A stretch of DNA of 64,000 nucleotides from an uncultured Paracoccaceae bacterium (GTDB taxonomy: Bacteria; Pseudomonadota; Alphaproteobacteria; Rhodobacterales; Rhodobacteraceae). Every line of letters starts with the position of its first letter. The stretch's first letter is position 1. Where the stretch lies: contig CANMMF010000004.1 of NCBI GenBank assembly GCA_947498985.1, forward strand, positions 1 through 64,000, given 5' to 3'. Below are positions 46,201 through 55,680 of the stretch, in pieces. The notes below the pieces were generated by a model. It did not search any database. It was not told where the DNA came from and was given only the letters and a program-made list of their open reading frames with translations. The position numbers and the translations under genes were made by a program.

Positions 46201-46653
46201 CGGCTTGCGCTCGACACCCGCGACAAGGCGCGCGCGCAGTTCGATGGCGACTTCCGGATGAGCTTCCACCTCGCTCCGCCGATGCTGTCGAAGGAAGGAC
46301 CGGACGGTCGGCCGCTGAAAAAGCAATATGGCGAAGGCATGCTGCGCGGCTTTGCGCTGCTCGCACGCCTGAAAAGCCTGCGCGGCACGCCCTTCGATCC
46401 GTTTGGCCGCACCGAGGAACGCCGGATGGAGCGCGCGCTGATCAGGCAATACGAGGCCGACATGGCCAACTGGCTGCCCAAGGCGGGCACGGTCGATGCC
46501 GATGCGCTGGTCGCACTTGCCGAGCTGCCCTTGCAGATCCGCGGTTTCGGCCCGGTCAAGCAGGCCAATGAGGCCAAAGCCGCCAAACGCCGCGAAGAGC
46601 TTCTGGCGATGCTGCGCGCAGGCACGGCCCCCTTGTCCAGAGCCGCCGAGTAG
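43237..46653 (+). CDS. Indolepyruvate ferredoxin oxidoreductase, fused subunits
   Basis: This 1138-residue ThDP- and iron-sulfur-dependent enzyme oxidatively decarboxylates aryl pyruvates to aryl-acetyl-CoA, reducing ferredoxin. N-terminal alpha part: pyrimidine-binding region (TGYRGSPLGAVDLQM), a ThDP-binding stretch near 425-560 with YFCSGCPHNSSTKVP, GIGCHYMAQW and YNDAVAMTGGQ. A 4Fe-4S-type cluster follows (ICEGCGDCGVQSNC, about residues 630-645, plus further Cys in the KDFSCLKGFCPS stretch). The gamma part begins VITGVGGTGVVTIG (about 715-900). A C-terminal extension (about 900-1138) ends the protein. Such single-chain fusions are common in alphaproteobacteria. Start ATG 43237 has GGGAGG. 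Confidence 0.93.
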   Translation: MSKPEISLNDRFDLGKDTVLLNGTQALVRLMLMQKARDTAAGLDTAGYVTGYRGSPLGAVDLQMTRAAKQLSAADILFREGLNEDLAATALWGSQQAELRGEGRYDGVFGLWYGKGPGVDRSGDVMRHANMAGTSSHGGVLMAMGDDHTGESSTVLHQSEWALVDAYMPVVSPAGVQEILDYGIYGYALSRFSGLWVGLKTMKDTVEATAVVDGRPDRMQLVLPEFDMPEGGLNIRLIDTPHAQEARMIDYKRFAAEAFSHANRMDKRVHGKPGAKIGFVAAGKNWLDLLHAMSLLGIDGDEAERLGVTTYKIGQTFPLDMKGFNDWAGGLDLIVVVEEKRKLIEVQIKEALFDDNRTRVYGWYKGGAGGMHREELFPTRGALDPVWIARKLGEILIEEGRGTDAVKAGLQAIDAASKADNAEEVAARLPYFCSGCPHNSSTKVPEGSRAYAGIGCHYMAQWMDRETVGSTHMGGEGANWIGEAPFSTRDHVFQNLGDGTYNHSGTLAIRAALLNNTNITYKILYNDAVAMTGGQSNDGALPPDRIARELLAMGVGRVEVVFDEKEEPRREDFPASVGWHERRDLDRVQKELRAVEGVTAILYIQTCAAEKRRRRKRGQFPDIYKRVFINTDICEGCGDCGVQSNCVSIVPVETELGRKRAIDQSSCNKDFSCLKGFCPSFVTLEGAQVKKAATATLELPELPMPALPQIDGTHNIVITGVGGTGVVTIGAVLAQAAQIDGKGAGMMEMAGLAQKGGAVHIHLRLAERPGDISAVRVATGEMHTLIGGDLVVSAGAKTLGLMTTGRTGGVVNSHEIVTGDFTRDTEFALPSDRLQLALQARLQDRLDLFDASDLARVTLGDSIYSNMMILGAAWQRGLVPLSHEAIREAIALNGAAVEKNQRAFETGRWAVLHPDAAQKMLTAEIVALPKSLDDKIAFRADHLVKYQGKRLARRYTRLLDGIDDARLREAVAKGYHKLLAYKDEYEVARLALDTRDKARAQFDGDFRMSFHLAPPMLSKEGPDGRPLKKQYGEGMLRGFALLARLKSLRGTPFDPFGRTEERRMERALIRQYEADMANWLPKAGTVDADALVALAELPLQIRGFGPVKQANEAKAAKRREELLAMLRAGTAPLSRAAE

Positions 46654-46667
46654 CGCGCCCCTCCCGG

Positions 46668-46695
46668 CTTCTTTGGGCCAGAAATATTCCCGGGG
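46668..46695 (-). repeat. Extragenic repeat, AAGTATTTC family
   Basis: Read on the minus strand, the element carries AATATTTC, then CCC and AGAAG, like the copies at 10178 and 62876. It follows the oxidoreductase stop by about 15 bp. Confidence 0.5.
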
Positions 46696-46839
46696 AGTCG
46701 CAGCTTTGCTGCGGCGGGGCAGCGCCCCTCTTTTGGGGCCGCCCGCGTCATATTGCCCTTACAGGGCTGTGACAGGAAGACGCTGCGGGGCCCGCTCCGC
46801 TAAACCCAAGGTGAACGACACCTCAGAAAAGGTTTCGCG

Positions 46840-47748
46840 ATGCCCAGACGGCGCCAGGTCGCCCGCGATATCTCCTACAGCTATTCCGCCACCACCCGTG
46901 GCGGGCGGGCTCTGATCCGGCTGATGGAAAACGCCACCGGACGCATCGGGCTGATCAAACGCGCCGATGGCTATGCCGAAGAGGTCGCACAGGGGCGCGA
47001 TTTCTGGCAGGTCATGGTCGAGCGCTACGGGCTCGGGCTCGAGGTGATCGGCGGGGCGCTCGACAATCTGCCGCGCGACGGCCCGCTCATCGTGATCGCC
47101 AACCATCCCTACGGCATCCTCGACGGGCTGATCCTGGGCCATATCCTGTCGGTGGTGCGCGGCGATTTCCGGATCCTCGCCAATTCGGTCTTTCGCAAGG
47201 CCGAGGATCTCGACCGCGTGGTGCTGCCGATCAGCTTCGAGGACAGCCGCGAAGCGCTGGCCCAGAACATCGCCACCCGCAAGGCCGCGTTTTCCTATCT
47301 GGCTGAGGGCGGCTGCATCGGCATCTTCCCCGGCGGTACCGTGGCCACCGCCGCACGGCCCTTTTCGCACCCGATGGATCCCGGCTGGCGCACCTTCACC
47401 GCGCGCCTGATCGCCAAGAGCGGCGCCACGGTGGTGCCGATCTTTTTCGACGGCCACACCTCGCGGCTCTTTCAGCTGGCCAGCCACCTGCACGCCACCC
47501 TGCGCATGGGGCTGCTGATCAAGGAGTTCCGCAAACGCGTCGACACACCGGTGCGAGTGGCCATCGGCACGGCCATCCCGCCCGAGGCGATTGTCAGCCA
47601 CGGCGGTGACGCGCGGGCGCTGATGGATTTCCTGCGCAAAGCCACGTATGAGCTGTCTCCAGACCCGCTCGGCTCGTTTGACTACGGATTCGAGTTCGAG
47701 CAGAAACATCGCGGCCCCGAGACAGAGGGCCGGCGCCGCGTCTACTGA
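46840..47748 (+). CDS. Lysophospholipid acyltransferase-family protein
   Basis: This 302-residue protein carries the PlsC-like acyltransferase motifs: NHPYGILDG (H-x4-D catalytic pair, about residues 88-96), [11 protein letters not shown], and the [10 protein letters not shown] acyl-acceptor motif. It continues with a basic, membrane-associated C-terminal half ([18 protein letters not shown]). It may transfer acyl chains in phospholipid or ornithine-lipid synthesis. The specific substrate is not clear. It starts at ATG 46840; murI follows 32 bp downstream and may be cotranscribed. Confidence 0.85.
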   Translation: MPRRRQVARDISYSYSATTRGGRALIRLMENATGRIGLIKRADGYAEEVAQGRDFWQVMVERYGLGLEVIGGALDNLPRDGPLIVIANHPYGILDGLILGHILSVVRGDFRILANSVFRKAEDLDRVVLPISFEDSREALAQNIATRKAAFSYLAEGGCIGIFPGGTVATAARPFSHPMDPGWRTFTARLIAKSGATVVPIFFDGHTSRLFQLASHLHATLRMGLLIKEFRKRVDTPVRVAIGTAIPPEAIVSHGGDARALMDFLRKATYELSPDPLGSFDYGFEFEQKHRGPETEGRRRVY

Positions 47749-47780
47749 GCGCGCGGCAAGAGGCGAAGGAGGCAGGGCCG

Positions 47781-48593
47781 ATGGCCGTTGGTGTGTTTGA
47801 TTCCGGGCTTGGCGGGCTCACGGTGCTGGATGCGGTGTCGCGCCGTCTGCCCGAGGTGCCGTTTGTCTATTTCGCCGACAGCGCCCACGCGCCCTACGGT
47901 GTGCGCGATGCCGATGATGTCTACAACCTGACGGTCTCTGCGACAGAGCGGCTGTTCGATGCGGGCTGCGATCTGGTGGTCCTGGCCTGCAACACCGCCT
48001 CGGCGGCGGCGCTGAGGCGCATGCAGGAGGCCTGGGTGCCACGCGACAAGCGGGTGCTGGGGGTCTTCGTTCCGCTGATCGAGGCGCTCACCGAACGGCA
48101 ATGGGGCGACAACTCGCCGCCGCGCGAAGTGGCCGTGAAGCATGTGGCGCTGTTTGCCACCCCGGCCACCGTGCGCAGCCGCGCCTTTCAGCGCGAACTG
48201 GCATTCCGCGCCATCGGCGTCGATGTGGAGGCGCAAGCCTGCGGCGGGCTGGTCGATGCCATCGAGGAAGGCGACATGATCCTCGCCGAGGCGCTGGTGC
48301 GCTCGCATGTGGATGCGCTGAAACGCAAGATGCCCGACCCGCAGGCGGCAATCCTCGGCTGCACGCATTACCCGCTCATGCAGGAGATCTTTCAGGACGC
48401 GCTGGGCGCGGATGTTTCCGTCTACAGCCAGGCCGATCTGGTGGCCGAAAGCCTGGCCGACTACCTCAAGCGCCATCCCGACAAGCTGGGGCACGGGCAG
48501 GAAAGCGGGTTCCTGACCACCGGCGACGCGCAGAAGGTGTCGCGCCATGCGACGCAATTCCTGCGCCGCAAGATCTCCTTCGACGCCGCCTGA
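47781..48593 (+). CDS. murI: Glutamate racemase
   Basis: MurI makes D-glutamate for peptidoglycan. The 270-residue protein opens [14 protein letters not shown] and has [14 protein letters not shown]. The two catalytic Cys are in VLACNTASA and LGCTHYPLM. Start ATG 47781 has GGAGG upstream. Length and motifs are normal. Confidence 0.95.
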   Translation: MAVGVFDSGLGGLTVLDAVSRRLPEVPFVYFADSAHAPYGVRDADDVYNLTVSATERLFDAGCDLVVLACNTASAAALRRMQEAWVPRDKRVLGVFVPLIEALTERQWGDNSPPREVAVKHVALFATPATVRSRAFQRELAFRAIGVDVEAQACGGLVDAIEEGDMILAEALVRSHVDALKRKMPDPQAAILGCTHYPLMQEIFQDALGADVSVYSQADLVAESLADYLKRHPDKLGHGQESGFLTTGDAQKVSRHATQFLRRKISFDAA

Positions 48594-48602
48594 GCGGGCA
48601 TT

Positions 48603-49352
48603 TCAGAGCGCAAAGAGCCGCCCTGCCCGCTCCGGCGCGTCGCGCAGACCGGCCTGCCGCATCATGTGCCAGGCCAGCACCTGGTTCGACGACAGAACCG
48701 GCAGGCCCAGGTCCTGCTCCAGCGGCGCGATGATCTCGCGGGTGCGCAGATTGGTGCAGGACAAAAACAGCGCATCAACCCCGCCATCCGAGGCCAGCGC
48801 CCGCGCGGCCTCGCAGAGCGAGGCGGCATCGATGCGCGCCACACGCGTCTCTTCGGCCTCGTCGAAACTGCCGAAGACCGGCGTCTCTATCCCGTGGTCG
48901 CGCAACGCCTGCCGCAACCCTTCGGAGACCTGCGCCACGTAAGGCGACAAAAGCGCCAGCCGGGTCACCTGCAAGGCGCGGCAGGCCGCCACCAGCGCGG
49001 CCAGCGGGTTGGTCACGTGGCGCGTCTCGCAGCCCTCTGCCACAAGCTCGGCAACCCGCGCCGATCCGATCACCGAACTGGCCGAGGTGCAGCCATAGCC
49101 CACCGCATCGAAGCGGACCGCTTGCGGCAGCAGGCCCGCCGCGTGCGGCAGACGGGCTTCCATGTCGGCCAGCGACGCGCGACTCACCTCCGGCGCCGAG
49201 GCGATGCGGGTGACGTAAAGCGCCACACCCTCCCCGGGGATCAGATGGCGGAACTCGTGCTCGAGGGTTTCATCGGTCTGCAGCACCACCAGCCCCAGAT
49301 TGGCGCGCGCGCCCAGTGGCGGCGCGGCGGTGTAGGAAAAGACCCGGCTCAT
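48603..49352 (-). CDS. Asp/Glu racemase-superfamily protein (EutA / maleate-isomerase type)
   Basis: This 249-residue protein has the two-Cys active site of the arylmalonate decarboxylase/maleate isomerase branch: GYGCTSASS (about 85-94) and LFLSCTNLRT near residue 200. LGLVVLQTDETLEHEF at the start also fits that group. In ectoine degradation clusters the homolog is EutA. Here it is the last gene of a three-gene operon with ATGA overlaps, after a PLP ammonia-lyase and an M24 hydrolase. The true substrate is unknown. Confidence 0.82.
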   Translation of the reverse strand: MSRVFSYTAAPPLGARANLGLVVLQTDETLEHEFRHLIPGEGVALYVTRIASAPEVSRASLADMEARLPHAAGLLPQAVRFDAVGYGCTSASSVIGSARVAELVAEGCETRHVTNPLAALVAACRALQVTRLALLSPYVAQVSEGLRQALRDHGIETPVFGSFDEAEETRVARIDAASLCEAARALASDGGVDALFLSCTNLRTREIIAPLEQDLGLPVLSSNQVLAWHMMRQAGLRDAPERAGRLFAL

Positions 49353-50482
49353 GCCAGCACCGGCAGTTGCGACGGGGCGGCCGGGCTGATCTGGCGCGCG
49401 CCGTTCTCGGTGATCACGATATTGTCCTCATGCACCATGATCCCGCCGCCTTCGAGCGCGACAAGCGGCTCCAGCGTGATCACCATGCCGGGCTCCAGCA
49501 CTGTGTGATCCCCCGCGATGAGCGACAGGCCTTCGGTCAGCTGCATGCCCAGCCCGTGGCCCAGCCGCCCGGGACCGGCGGCGCAGATCGCCTGCATCGC
49601 GGCATACACCTCGGAGGCCGTGGCGCCGGGGCGCGCGGCGGCAAGACCGGCCTCCTGCGCCTCCAGAAGCTGCGCCCAGGCCTGCTCCGCCCGTCTGTCG
49701 GCGCGGGTAATGGCAAAGTTGCGGTCATAGTCGCAAAAATAGCCGTCGAACACCAAACCGGTGTCGAGCATCAGCACATCGCCCGGCGCGAGCGCGGTGT
49801 CGGCGGCGGGTGAGATCACGTCGTCATAGCCCAGCGGCCCGGCGCCACCGGCGAGATACGGCACCCAGTCGGCGCCTTCCTCCAGACAGAGCCGCTGGAA
49901 GTCGCGAAACACCCGGCTGAGCGGCACCTCCGCGCCCGCCACCTCGCCCACGCGGTCGAAGGCGCGCCCGGCAATGGCGCAGGCGGTGGTGATCCTGTCA
50001 ATCTCGCGCGGCGATTTCACCGCGCGGAGTGCGGCCACAATCCCCGCATCCGGCACGATCCGCGCGGGCGCGATGGCCGCCTGCAGCGCGTGGAAATCCT
50101 GCAGCGGCATGCGCAGTTGCGTCTCGGGCCCCATCGGCAGACCCACCGGCCCGGATCCGGCCAGCTCGCGCAGCGTGTCGGCCAGAAGCGAAACCCCGTC
50201 ATCGGCTGGCTGCGGCGCAGGCCAGGTGCGGATGTCGGTGATCCAGGTCTTGCCCATCAGCGCCGCACCGATTGCCGGGATCACCGCCACCGGATCGCCG
50301 CTTGCGGGCAGGATCAGGAACCACGGGCGCGACGGGCTTTCCCAGAACCGCGTGAGATAACCGGTGAAATAGCGGATCTCCGCTTCGGTCATCATGAGCA
50401 GCGCCGAGAGCCCCTCTTCCGCCATGCGCGCCTGTGCGCGGTCGCGGCGGGTGTGGAACTCCCCGGTCGCAAAGCCCCTCAT
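49349..50482 (-). CDS. M24-family peptidase/hydrolase (EutD/DoeA-like)
   Basis: This 377-residue protein starts at ATG 50482, overlapping the upstream gene by four bases (ATGA). A creatinase-like N-terminal domain (about 1-160, [18 protein letters not shown]) is followed by the pita-bread domain. Its metal ligands are in [36 protein letters not shown] and [10 protein letters not shown]24 members include proline dipeptidases, creatinase and ectoine hydrolase (DoeA/EutD). The neighbours point to the last-named group or a related amidino/amide hydrolase. An in-frame extension upstream to 50929 is antisense noise. Confidence 0.85.
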   Translation of the reverse strand: MRGFATGEFHTRRDRAQARMAEEGLSALLMMTEAEIRYFTGYLTRFWESPSRPWFLILPASGDPVAVIPAIGAALMGKTWITDIRTWPAPQPADDGVSLLADTLRELAGSGPVGLPMGPETQLRMPLQDFHALQAAIAPARIVPDAGIVAALRAVKSPREIDRITTACAIAGRAFDRVGEVAGAEVPLSRVFRDFQRLCLEEGADWVPYLAGGAGPLGYDDVISPAADTALAPGDVLMLDTGLVFDGYFCDYDRNFAITRADRRAEQAWAQLLEAQEAGLAAARPGATASEVYAAMQAICAAGPGRLGHGLGMQLTEGLSLIAGDHTVLEPGMVITLEPLVALEGGGIMVHEDNIVITENGARQISPAAPSQLPVLA

Positions 50483-51522
50483 GTTTCGGGTTCTTCGCTC
50501 AGGATGCAGAGCACCCGTGCCTCCGGCCCCAGCTGCAGCGCGTCGGGGCCCGCGAGCATCGCCGCCAGCCCGGCCCCGCCCGATGGCGTTGTGGCAAGCC
50601 CGGCCTCCTCCAGCACCGGCATGGCGGCGCTGGCCTCGGCCTCGGTGATCAGCGCGAACGCGTCTGCATCCCGGCTCAGCCCCTGCAGCGCGATCAGCGA
50701 TGGCGCCTTGCAATCGAGCCGCCCCATGCAGGAGACCGGCCCGCGCGTCTCCACCGCCATGCCGTCGCGCACCGAGGCGTAAAGCGCGGGCGCGGCCTCC
50801 GGCTCGACCACTACGATGCGCGGCGCGTCCCCCCAGAGCCTGCGGAAATAGCCTGTGAGCGCGCCCGCCAGACCGCCGACACCGGCCTGCAGCAGGATAT
50901 GGGTTGGCGGGTCGATCTGCTCTCCGCATTCCGCGGCCATCACCAGATAGCCCTCCATCAGCCGGTGCGGCAGCGCGGTGTAGCCTTCCCAGGAACTGTC
51001 CGAAAGCAAGGTCCAGCCATGTTGCCCGGCGGCGTCGGACGCGGCCTGCATGCTCGCCTCATAGTCGTCGCCCGCGCGCACCACATCGGCACCCTTGCCG
51101 CGCAGTCGCTCGGCAAAGCCTTCGGGCACGGTGGAGGAGAGGTAGATGACCGCGCGGGCGCCGAACAACGCCGCCCCCGCGGCCACCGAAAGACCGTGAT
51201 TGCCCGCGCTTGCGGTCACATAGGTGCGCCCGGCCAGCGCGGTTTCGATCTCGCCCCCGGCACTGGCCGCCTCATGCGCAATCACATAGGCCGCCCCCAG
51301 CGCCTTGAAACTGCCAAGCCCCATGCGCCCGCGTTCGTCTTTCACCAGCACCTCTGCCACACCTGCGCCGGAGGCCAGCGGCACGGCAGCGACCATCGGT
51401 GTCGGCGCATGCGCCGGGCAGCGGCTCAGCAGGGCGCGGGGTGCCTCGGCATCGGTGCTCGGATCGGGGATGTCCGCCAGCGCCAGCCCGGTGCCACGAT
51501 GCGGGTTTGCAAGAATCTGCAT
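50479..51522 (-). CDS. PLP-dependent ammonia-lyase (diaminopropionate ammonia-lyase-like)
   Basis: This 347-residue fold-type II PLP enzyme has Schiff-base Lys in [11 protein letters not shown], substrate motif [12 protein letters not shown], the DpaL-like segment [18 protein letters not shown], and the phosphate-binding loop [11 protein letters not shown]. The [13 protein letters not shown] stretch resembles diaminopropionate ammonia-lyase more than threonine dehydratase. It is the first gene of an operon with the M24 and Asp/Glu racemase-like proteins. The set EutB-EutD-EutA known from ectoine use has the same family mix, but the EutC and EutE families are missing. Confidence 0.85.
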   Translation of the reverse strand: MQILANPHRGTGLALADIPDPSTDAEAPRALLSRCPAHAPTPMVAAVPLASGAGVAEVLVKDERGRMGLGSFKALGAAYVIAHEAASAGGEIETALAGRTYVTASAGNHGLSVAAGAALFGARAVIYLSSTVPEGFAERLRGKGADVVRAGDDYEASMQAASDAAGQHGWTLLSDSSWEGYTALPHRLMEGYLVMAAECGEQIDPPTHILLQAGVGGLAGALTGYFRRLWGDAPRIVVVEPEAAPALYASVRDGMAVETRGPVSCMGRLDCKAPSLIALQGLSRDADAFALITEAEASAAMPVLEEAGLATTPSGGAGLAAMLAGPDALQLGPEARVLCILSEEPET

Positions 51523-51573
51523 GGCGGCTCCTGTGCTGCGTCGGACGCAGAAGACCCGCTTTGGCGCGCCCGG

Positions 51574-53052
51574 TCAACGACCCTGCGAGGGATCGTCGAA
51601 CCGGTAGAGCGTGGCTCCCCCCAGAAAGAGCCCGGAGCCCGGATAAAGTGTGTGCCCCGCGCAGCGCCCGTCCATGCGCCGCATCAGATCGCGCAGCACG
51701 TACAACCGGTCGGCCCCCTGCAGATCGCGCCGGGCGGTTGCCACTGCCCCCGCCCAGTCACCGGCGGCAACCTGCATCTCCACCGCTATCGCCGCATGCT
51801 CGGCGGGCAGCTCCACACCCAGCCGCACGGATGTTGCCACCGAAAGCCAGACGTCCCAATCGATGCCCTGCCCGAGGATCGCGGGTCGCGCGGGCAGCGC
51901 GGCTGTCTCGCCTCTCGAGAGCGGGCCAAGTGCGTCGATGGCGACGATCCAGTCCATCGTCACCGGCAGGCGCGCGGCGTAGTGCCGGACCCGGCGTGTG
52001 ACGTCGAACTGCGCCCCCTGAAAGATCGCGTCATGCGGCATCTGCGCGTGAATCTCGCGCCAGACAAAGAGCCAGCGTTGCTCCAGCTCCGCCTCGCCGC
52101 CAAGCGCGCCGCTGTCGAGCGCCGCGAGGTATTGCCGCGCCACATGGCCCATGATCTGCGTCTTGCCGGTCTGGTTGAGAAACACCGACGCCCAGGCCAT
52201 CCCGATCTGGCGCGCGCCCATCCGGTAGGTGTCGTAAAGATCAAAGCGCTCCGCCGCGCTGTTGTCGGGCAGATAGGCCACCAGCGCGCCGGGCTCCGCC
52301 TGATGCCAGACCATGGCGCCCGAGCTTGCCACATATTCGGAGCCGGTGAAGATCGCCGTGCGCCCGGCATCGGCATAGCGCGCCTCGAGCTCGAAATAGG
52401 CGTCAAGCGTGGTGCGGCTGGCCAGAATGCCCGCCGCCAGTGCGTGAAACCCCTGCGCCTCGGCATCCGCGGCGAGCGCCAGCTTGGTGGCGTCGCTCTG
52501 ATCGAGCACCGAGATGAAGCCGCCATTGCTCGACTGCCAGGTGGCGATGTAATTCTGCGTTTCGGTATCGTCCGGCAGCGCCTCGATCCGGGCGCGGAAC
52601 GCCTCCATCTGGTCGCGCAAGAGCATCGCGCGCAGCAGCGAGGCGGAGGGGCTGATCACATCCTTGACCACACCGCCAAGCTGGTCGATGGCGGTGTCGA
52701 GATCGGTGTATTGCATGAGATAGGGCAGTGCGACAGCGTCCAGTTCGCGCGGCGCGTCGCGGCCCTGCCCGGCCAGCGCGTCGATCATGCGCACCGCGAC
52801 GGAGGGCCCTGGATCGGCGTAATGCAGCGTGAGATAAAGCGCGTCGCCGCCAAACCGCGCCGGCTGGAAGCGCGGCAGGTCCATCCGGTTGTCGAGGATA
52901 TGGCCCGCGGTCTCGAGGATCAGCGGCTCGAGGCCGCAGGCCTGCGCGCGCGTGTCCGGCGCGGGGTGTCCTTGCGATTGCGCAGAAAGCGGCGCGGCCA
53001 GAAACGCCGACGCCGCGATCGCGGCCAGACGCGGGATCAGGTGCTGTGGCAT
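51574..53052 (-). CDS. Exported hypothetical protein
   Basis: This 492-residue protein starts at ATG 53052 behind GGAGG. A signal peptide ([20 protein letters not shown], about residues 7-26) is followed by a long helical protein with no domain I recognise. Helical repeat-like stretches occur at about 60-260 and 320-440. Cysteines are few (near the start of the mature part and near the C-terminus). It is divergent from purL. It may be a lineage-specific periplasmic protein. Confidence 0.72.
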   Translation of the reverse strand: MPQHLIPRLAAIAASAFLAAPLSAQSQGHPAPDTRAQACGLEPLILETAGHILDNRMDLPRFQPARFGGDALYLTLHYADPGPSVAVRMIDALAGQGRDAPRELDAVALPYLMQYTDLDTAIDQLGGVVKDVISPSASLLRAMLLRDQMEAFRARIEALPDDTETQNYIATWQSSNGGFISVLDQSDATKLALAADAEAQGFHALAAGILASRTTLDAYFELEARYADAGRTAIFTGSEYVASSGAMVWHQAEPGALVAYLPDNSAAERFDLYDTYRMGARQIGMAWASVFLNQTGKTQIMGHVARQYLAALDSGALGGEAELEQRWLFVWREIHAQMPHDAIFQGAQFDVTRRVRHYAARLPVTMDWIVAIDALGPLSRGETAALPARPAILGQGIDWDVWLSVATSVRLGVELPAEHAAIAVEMQVAAGDWAGAVATARRDLQGADRLYVLRDLMRRMDGRCAGHTLYPGSGLFLGGATLYRFDDPSQGR

Positions 53053-53244
53053 ATCGCGAGCCTCCTCCCCTTTGCTTCGCCGTTCAACTCTTTTCTGCAC
53101 GCCGACCGCGGCCCGGCCCGGCGCTTTCTGACCGCCCCCTCTTTCCCGTCCCCGGCGCTTGGCTTATGGAATGCGCGACATCGCCCCCAGCCGAGGATGT
53201 GCCGCCCCGTGTCCAGTCCAGTGTCCAGCTCCGTGTCCAGCTCC

Positions 53245-55404
53245 ATGACCGATCCCGAAATCACCGATGACCTGATCGACGCCCACGGGATCAAACCCGA
53301 CGAATATGCCGAGATCCTGCGCATCCTGAACCGCGCGCCAAGCTTCACCGAGCTCGGGATCTTCTCGGCCATGTGGAACGAGCACTGTTCCTACAAGAGC
53401 TCCAAGAAATGGCTGCGCACCCTGCCCACGGAGGGCCCGCAGGTCATTTGCGGACCGGGCGAGAACGCGGGCGTGGTCGATATCGGCGACGGTCAGGCCG
53501 TGGTCTTCAAGATGGAGAGCCATAACCACCCGTCCTATATCGAGCCCTACCAGGGCGCCGCCACCGGTGTGGGCGGCATCCTGCGCGACGTCTTCACCAT
53601 GGGCGCACGGCCCATCGCGGCGATGAATTCGCTCAGCTTCGGCGAGACGGACCACCCAAAGACCCGCCAGCTGGTGCATGGCGTGGTCGAGGGGATCGGC
53701 GGTTACGGGAACGCGTTCGGCGTGCCCACGGTCGGTGGCGAGCTGCGCTTTCATCCCGCCTATAACGGCAATTGTCTGGTCAACGCCTTTGCCGCGGGGC
53801 TCGCCGATACCGACAGGATCTTCTACTCCGCCGCCTCCGGTGTGGGCCGTCCGGTGGTCTATCTGGGTGCCAAGACCGGGCGCGACGGGGTCGGCGGGGC
53901 GACCATGGCCTCCGCCGAGTTCGACGAGAGCATCGAGGAAAAGCGCCCCACCGTGCAGGTCGGCGATCCGTTCACCGAAAAGCGCCTGATGGAGGCGACG
54001 CTGGAGCTGATGCAGACCGGCGCGGTGATCTCGATCCAGGATATGGGGGCGGCCGGTCTCACCTGTTCGGCGGTCGAGATGGGCGACAAGGGCGATCTGG
54101 GGGTACGGCTCGATCTCGAAAAGGTCCCCTGCCGCGAAGACGGCATGACCGCCTACGAGATGATGCTCAGCGAAAGCCAGGAGCGCATGCTCATGGTGCT
54201 CGATCCCGCGCGCGAGGCTGCCGCCAAGGCGGTCTTTGACAAATGGGATCTCGATTTCGCCATCGTCGGCGAAACCATCCCCGAAGACCGCTTCCTGATC
54301 GTGCATAACGGCACAGTGAAGGCCGATCTGCCGCTCAAGGCGCTGTCGGGCAACGCGCCGGAATATGACCGCCCGTGGGAGCCGACCCCGGCCCCCGCGC
54401 CGCTTTCGGACGTTGCGCAGATCGATCCGGTGGATGGGCTGAAAGCGCTGCTGACTTCTCCGAATTACTGTTCGCGCGCCTGGGTTTACGAGCAATATGA
54501 CAGTCAGGTCATGGCCGACACGCTACGCATTCCCGGCTTTGGCGCGGGCGTCATCCGGGTGCATGGCAGCGACAAGAAACTGGCCTTCACCTCCGATGTG
54601 ACGCCGCGCTACGTGCGCGCCAACCCGGTCGAAGGCGGCAAGCAGGCGGTGGCCGAGGCGTTCCGCAACCTCTGTGCGGTGGGTGCAAGACCGCTGGCCA
54701 CCACCGACAATCTCAACTTCGGCAATCCCGAGAAACCGGCGATCATGGGCCAGTTTGTCGGCGCCATCGAGGGCATCGGGCAGGCCTGCGAGGCGCTCGG
54801 CATGCCCATCGTGTCGGGCAATGTCTCGCTTTACAACGAAACCGACGGCCAGGCGATCCTGCCGACGCCCACCATCGGCGCGGTCGGGCTGATCGGCGCC
54901 GGCGAGACACCGATCCTGGGGCTGGCGCAACCGGGCGACATCGCCTTGCTGCTGGGTGAGACCACCGGCCATCTCGGCCAGTCGGCGCTGCTGGCAGAGG
55001 TCTTCCACCGCGAAGAAGGCGACGCCCCTGCGGTCGATCTGCAGGCGGAAAAGCGCCATGGCACGTTCATCCGCGACAACCGCGCGCTGATCGGCTCCTG
55101 CACCGATCTCTCCGATGGCGGGCTGGCGCTTGCCGCCTTCGAGATGGCCGCCGCCTCTCAGACCGGCGTGACGCTCGACAGCGCCGACACCGCGACGCTC
55201 TTTGGCGAGGATCAGGCGCGTTATCTCATCGCCTGCGGCTTCGACGCCGCCGAAGCGCTGATGATCGCCGCCTCTCAGACCGGTGTGCAGCTGCAGACCG
55301 TGGGGCGCTTCGGCGGCGATCACATCTCGCTCGGCAGCAGCTCTGCGCCGCGCGCGACGCTCACCACGCTCTGGCGCGACGCCTTCGCCGAAACCTTCGC
55401 CTGA
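53245..55404 (+). CDS. purL: Phosphoribosylformylglycinamidine synthase subunit PurL
   Basis: PurL is the catalytic subunit of FGAM synthase (small, PurS/PurQ-dependent type). The 719-residue product has the PurM-like ATP-grasp-type halves: [50 protein letters not shown] and [14 protein letters not shown], then a second half with [18 protein letters not shown] and [16 protein letters not shown] 53245 gives the family start ([15 protein letters not shown]). No ribosome-binding site precedes it. The DNA just upstream is three tandem 12-bp near-copies of GTGTCCAGCTCC, which in frame provide GTG starts. Confidence 0.95.
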   Translation: MTDPEITDDLIDAHGIKPDEYAEILRILNRAPSFTELGIFSAMWNEHCSYKSSKKWLRTLPTEGPQVICGPGENAGVVDIGDGQAVVFKMESHNHPSYIEPYQGAATGVGGILRDVFTMGARPIAAMNSLSFGETDHPKTRQLVHGVVEGIGGYGNAFGVPTVGGELRFHPAYNGNCLVNAFAAGLADTDRIFYSAASGVGRPVVYLGAKTGRDGVGGATMASAEFDESIEEKRPTVQVGDPFTEKRLMEATLELMQTGAVISIQDMGAAGLTCSAVEMGDKGDLGVRLDLEKVPCREDGMTAYEMMLSESQERMLMVLDPAREAAAKAVFDKWDLDFAIVGETIPEDRFLIVHNGTVKADLPLKALSGNAPEYDRPWEPTPAPAPLSDVAQIDPVDGLKALLTSPNYCSRAWVYEQYDSQVMADTLRIPGFGAGVIRVHGSDKKLAFTSDVTPRYVRANPVEGGKQAVAEAFRNLCAVGARPLATTDNLNFGNPEKPAIMGQFVGAIEGIGQACEALGMPIVSGNVSLYNETDGQAILPTPTIGAVGLIGAGETPILGLAQPGDIALLLGETTGHLGQSALLAEVFHREEGDAPAVDLQAEKRHGTFIRDNRALIGSCTDLSDGGLALAAFEMAAASQTGVTLDSADTATLFGEDQARYLIACGFDAAEALMIAASQTGVQLQTVGRFGGDHISLGSSSAPRATLTTLWRDAFAETFA

Positions 55405-55424
55405 GCAGCACCCCGAAACGCTTT

Positions 55425-55586
55425 GCTTCGGAGCCGCCGTCACCTGAGACGGGGCGGACGGGTCGGCGCGCGCGGATCAGGCACAATCGCCGAGGGGCCC
55501 CATCTTCGATGGGGAGACGGCTATTGTGCTTGAGGCGTGCGTGGCGATCTGTCAGGCGCGGGCTCTGGTGAGGGTGGCTCCGGAGC
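55425..55586 (+). repeat. Structured intergenic element, copy A (after purL)
   Basis: This element of about 162 nt starts 20 bp after the purL stop. Outer arms 55425-55444 and 55567-55586 pair over 20 positions with one mismatch. A central hairpin (55481-55529) has outer stem GCACAAT/ATTGTGC, inner GCCG/CGGC and apex CCCCAT/ATGGGG with a UUCG-like loop. A second copy after prfC (59285-59445) folds the same way with compensatory changes. The whole 276-bp gap up to the M48 gene holds no supported gene besides this element. After its 3' arm, GGCTCCGG (55575-55582) can alternatively pair with CCGGAGCC downstream. Confidence 0.75.
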
Positions 55587-55680
55587 TTTGCTTTGGTGAG
55601 CCGGAGCCCCCCTTTGTGCGTCCCAAATTTCCCCGTCGCCAACCCTTTCCCAAACCCTGCCCCGATCCCATATATACCCC

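Noticed and set aside
43207-46449. 1080-codon minus-strand frame opposite indolepyruvate oxidoreductase
   Set aside because: It is antisense to a full-length enzyme with all motifs; no start signal.
50434-53244. N-terminal extension of purL by more than 900 codons
   Set aside because: It runs antisense to the lyase and exported-protein genes. PurL is complete from ATG 53245.
53221-53244. GTG codons in the repeats as the true purL start
   Set aside because: They are in frame but add only Val-Ser-Ser repeats not found in PurL. ATG 53245 fits the family N-terminus.
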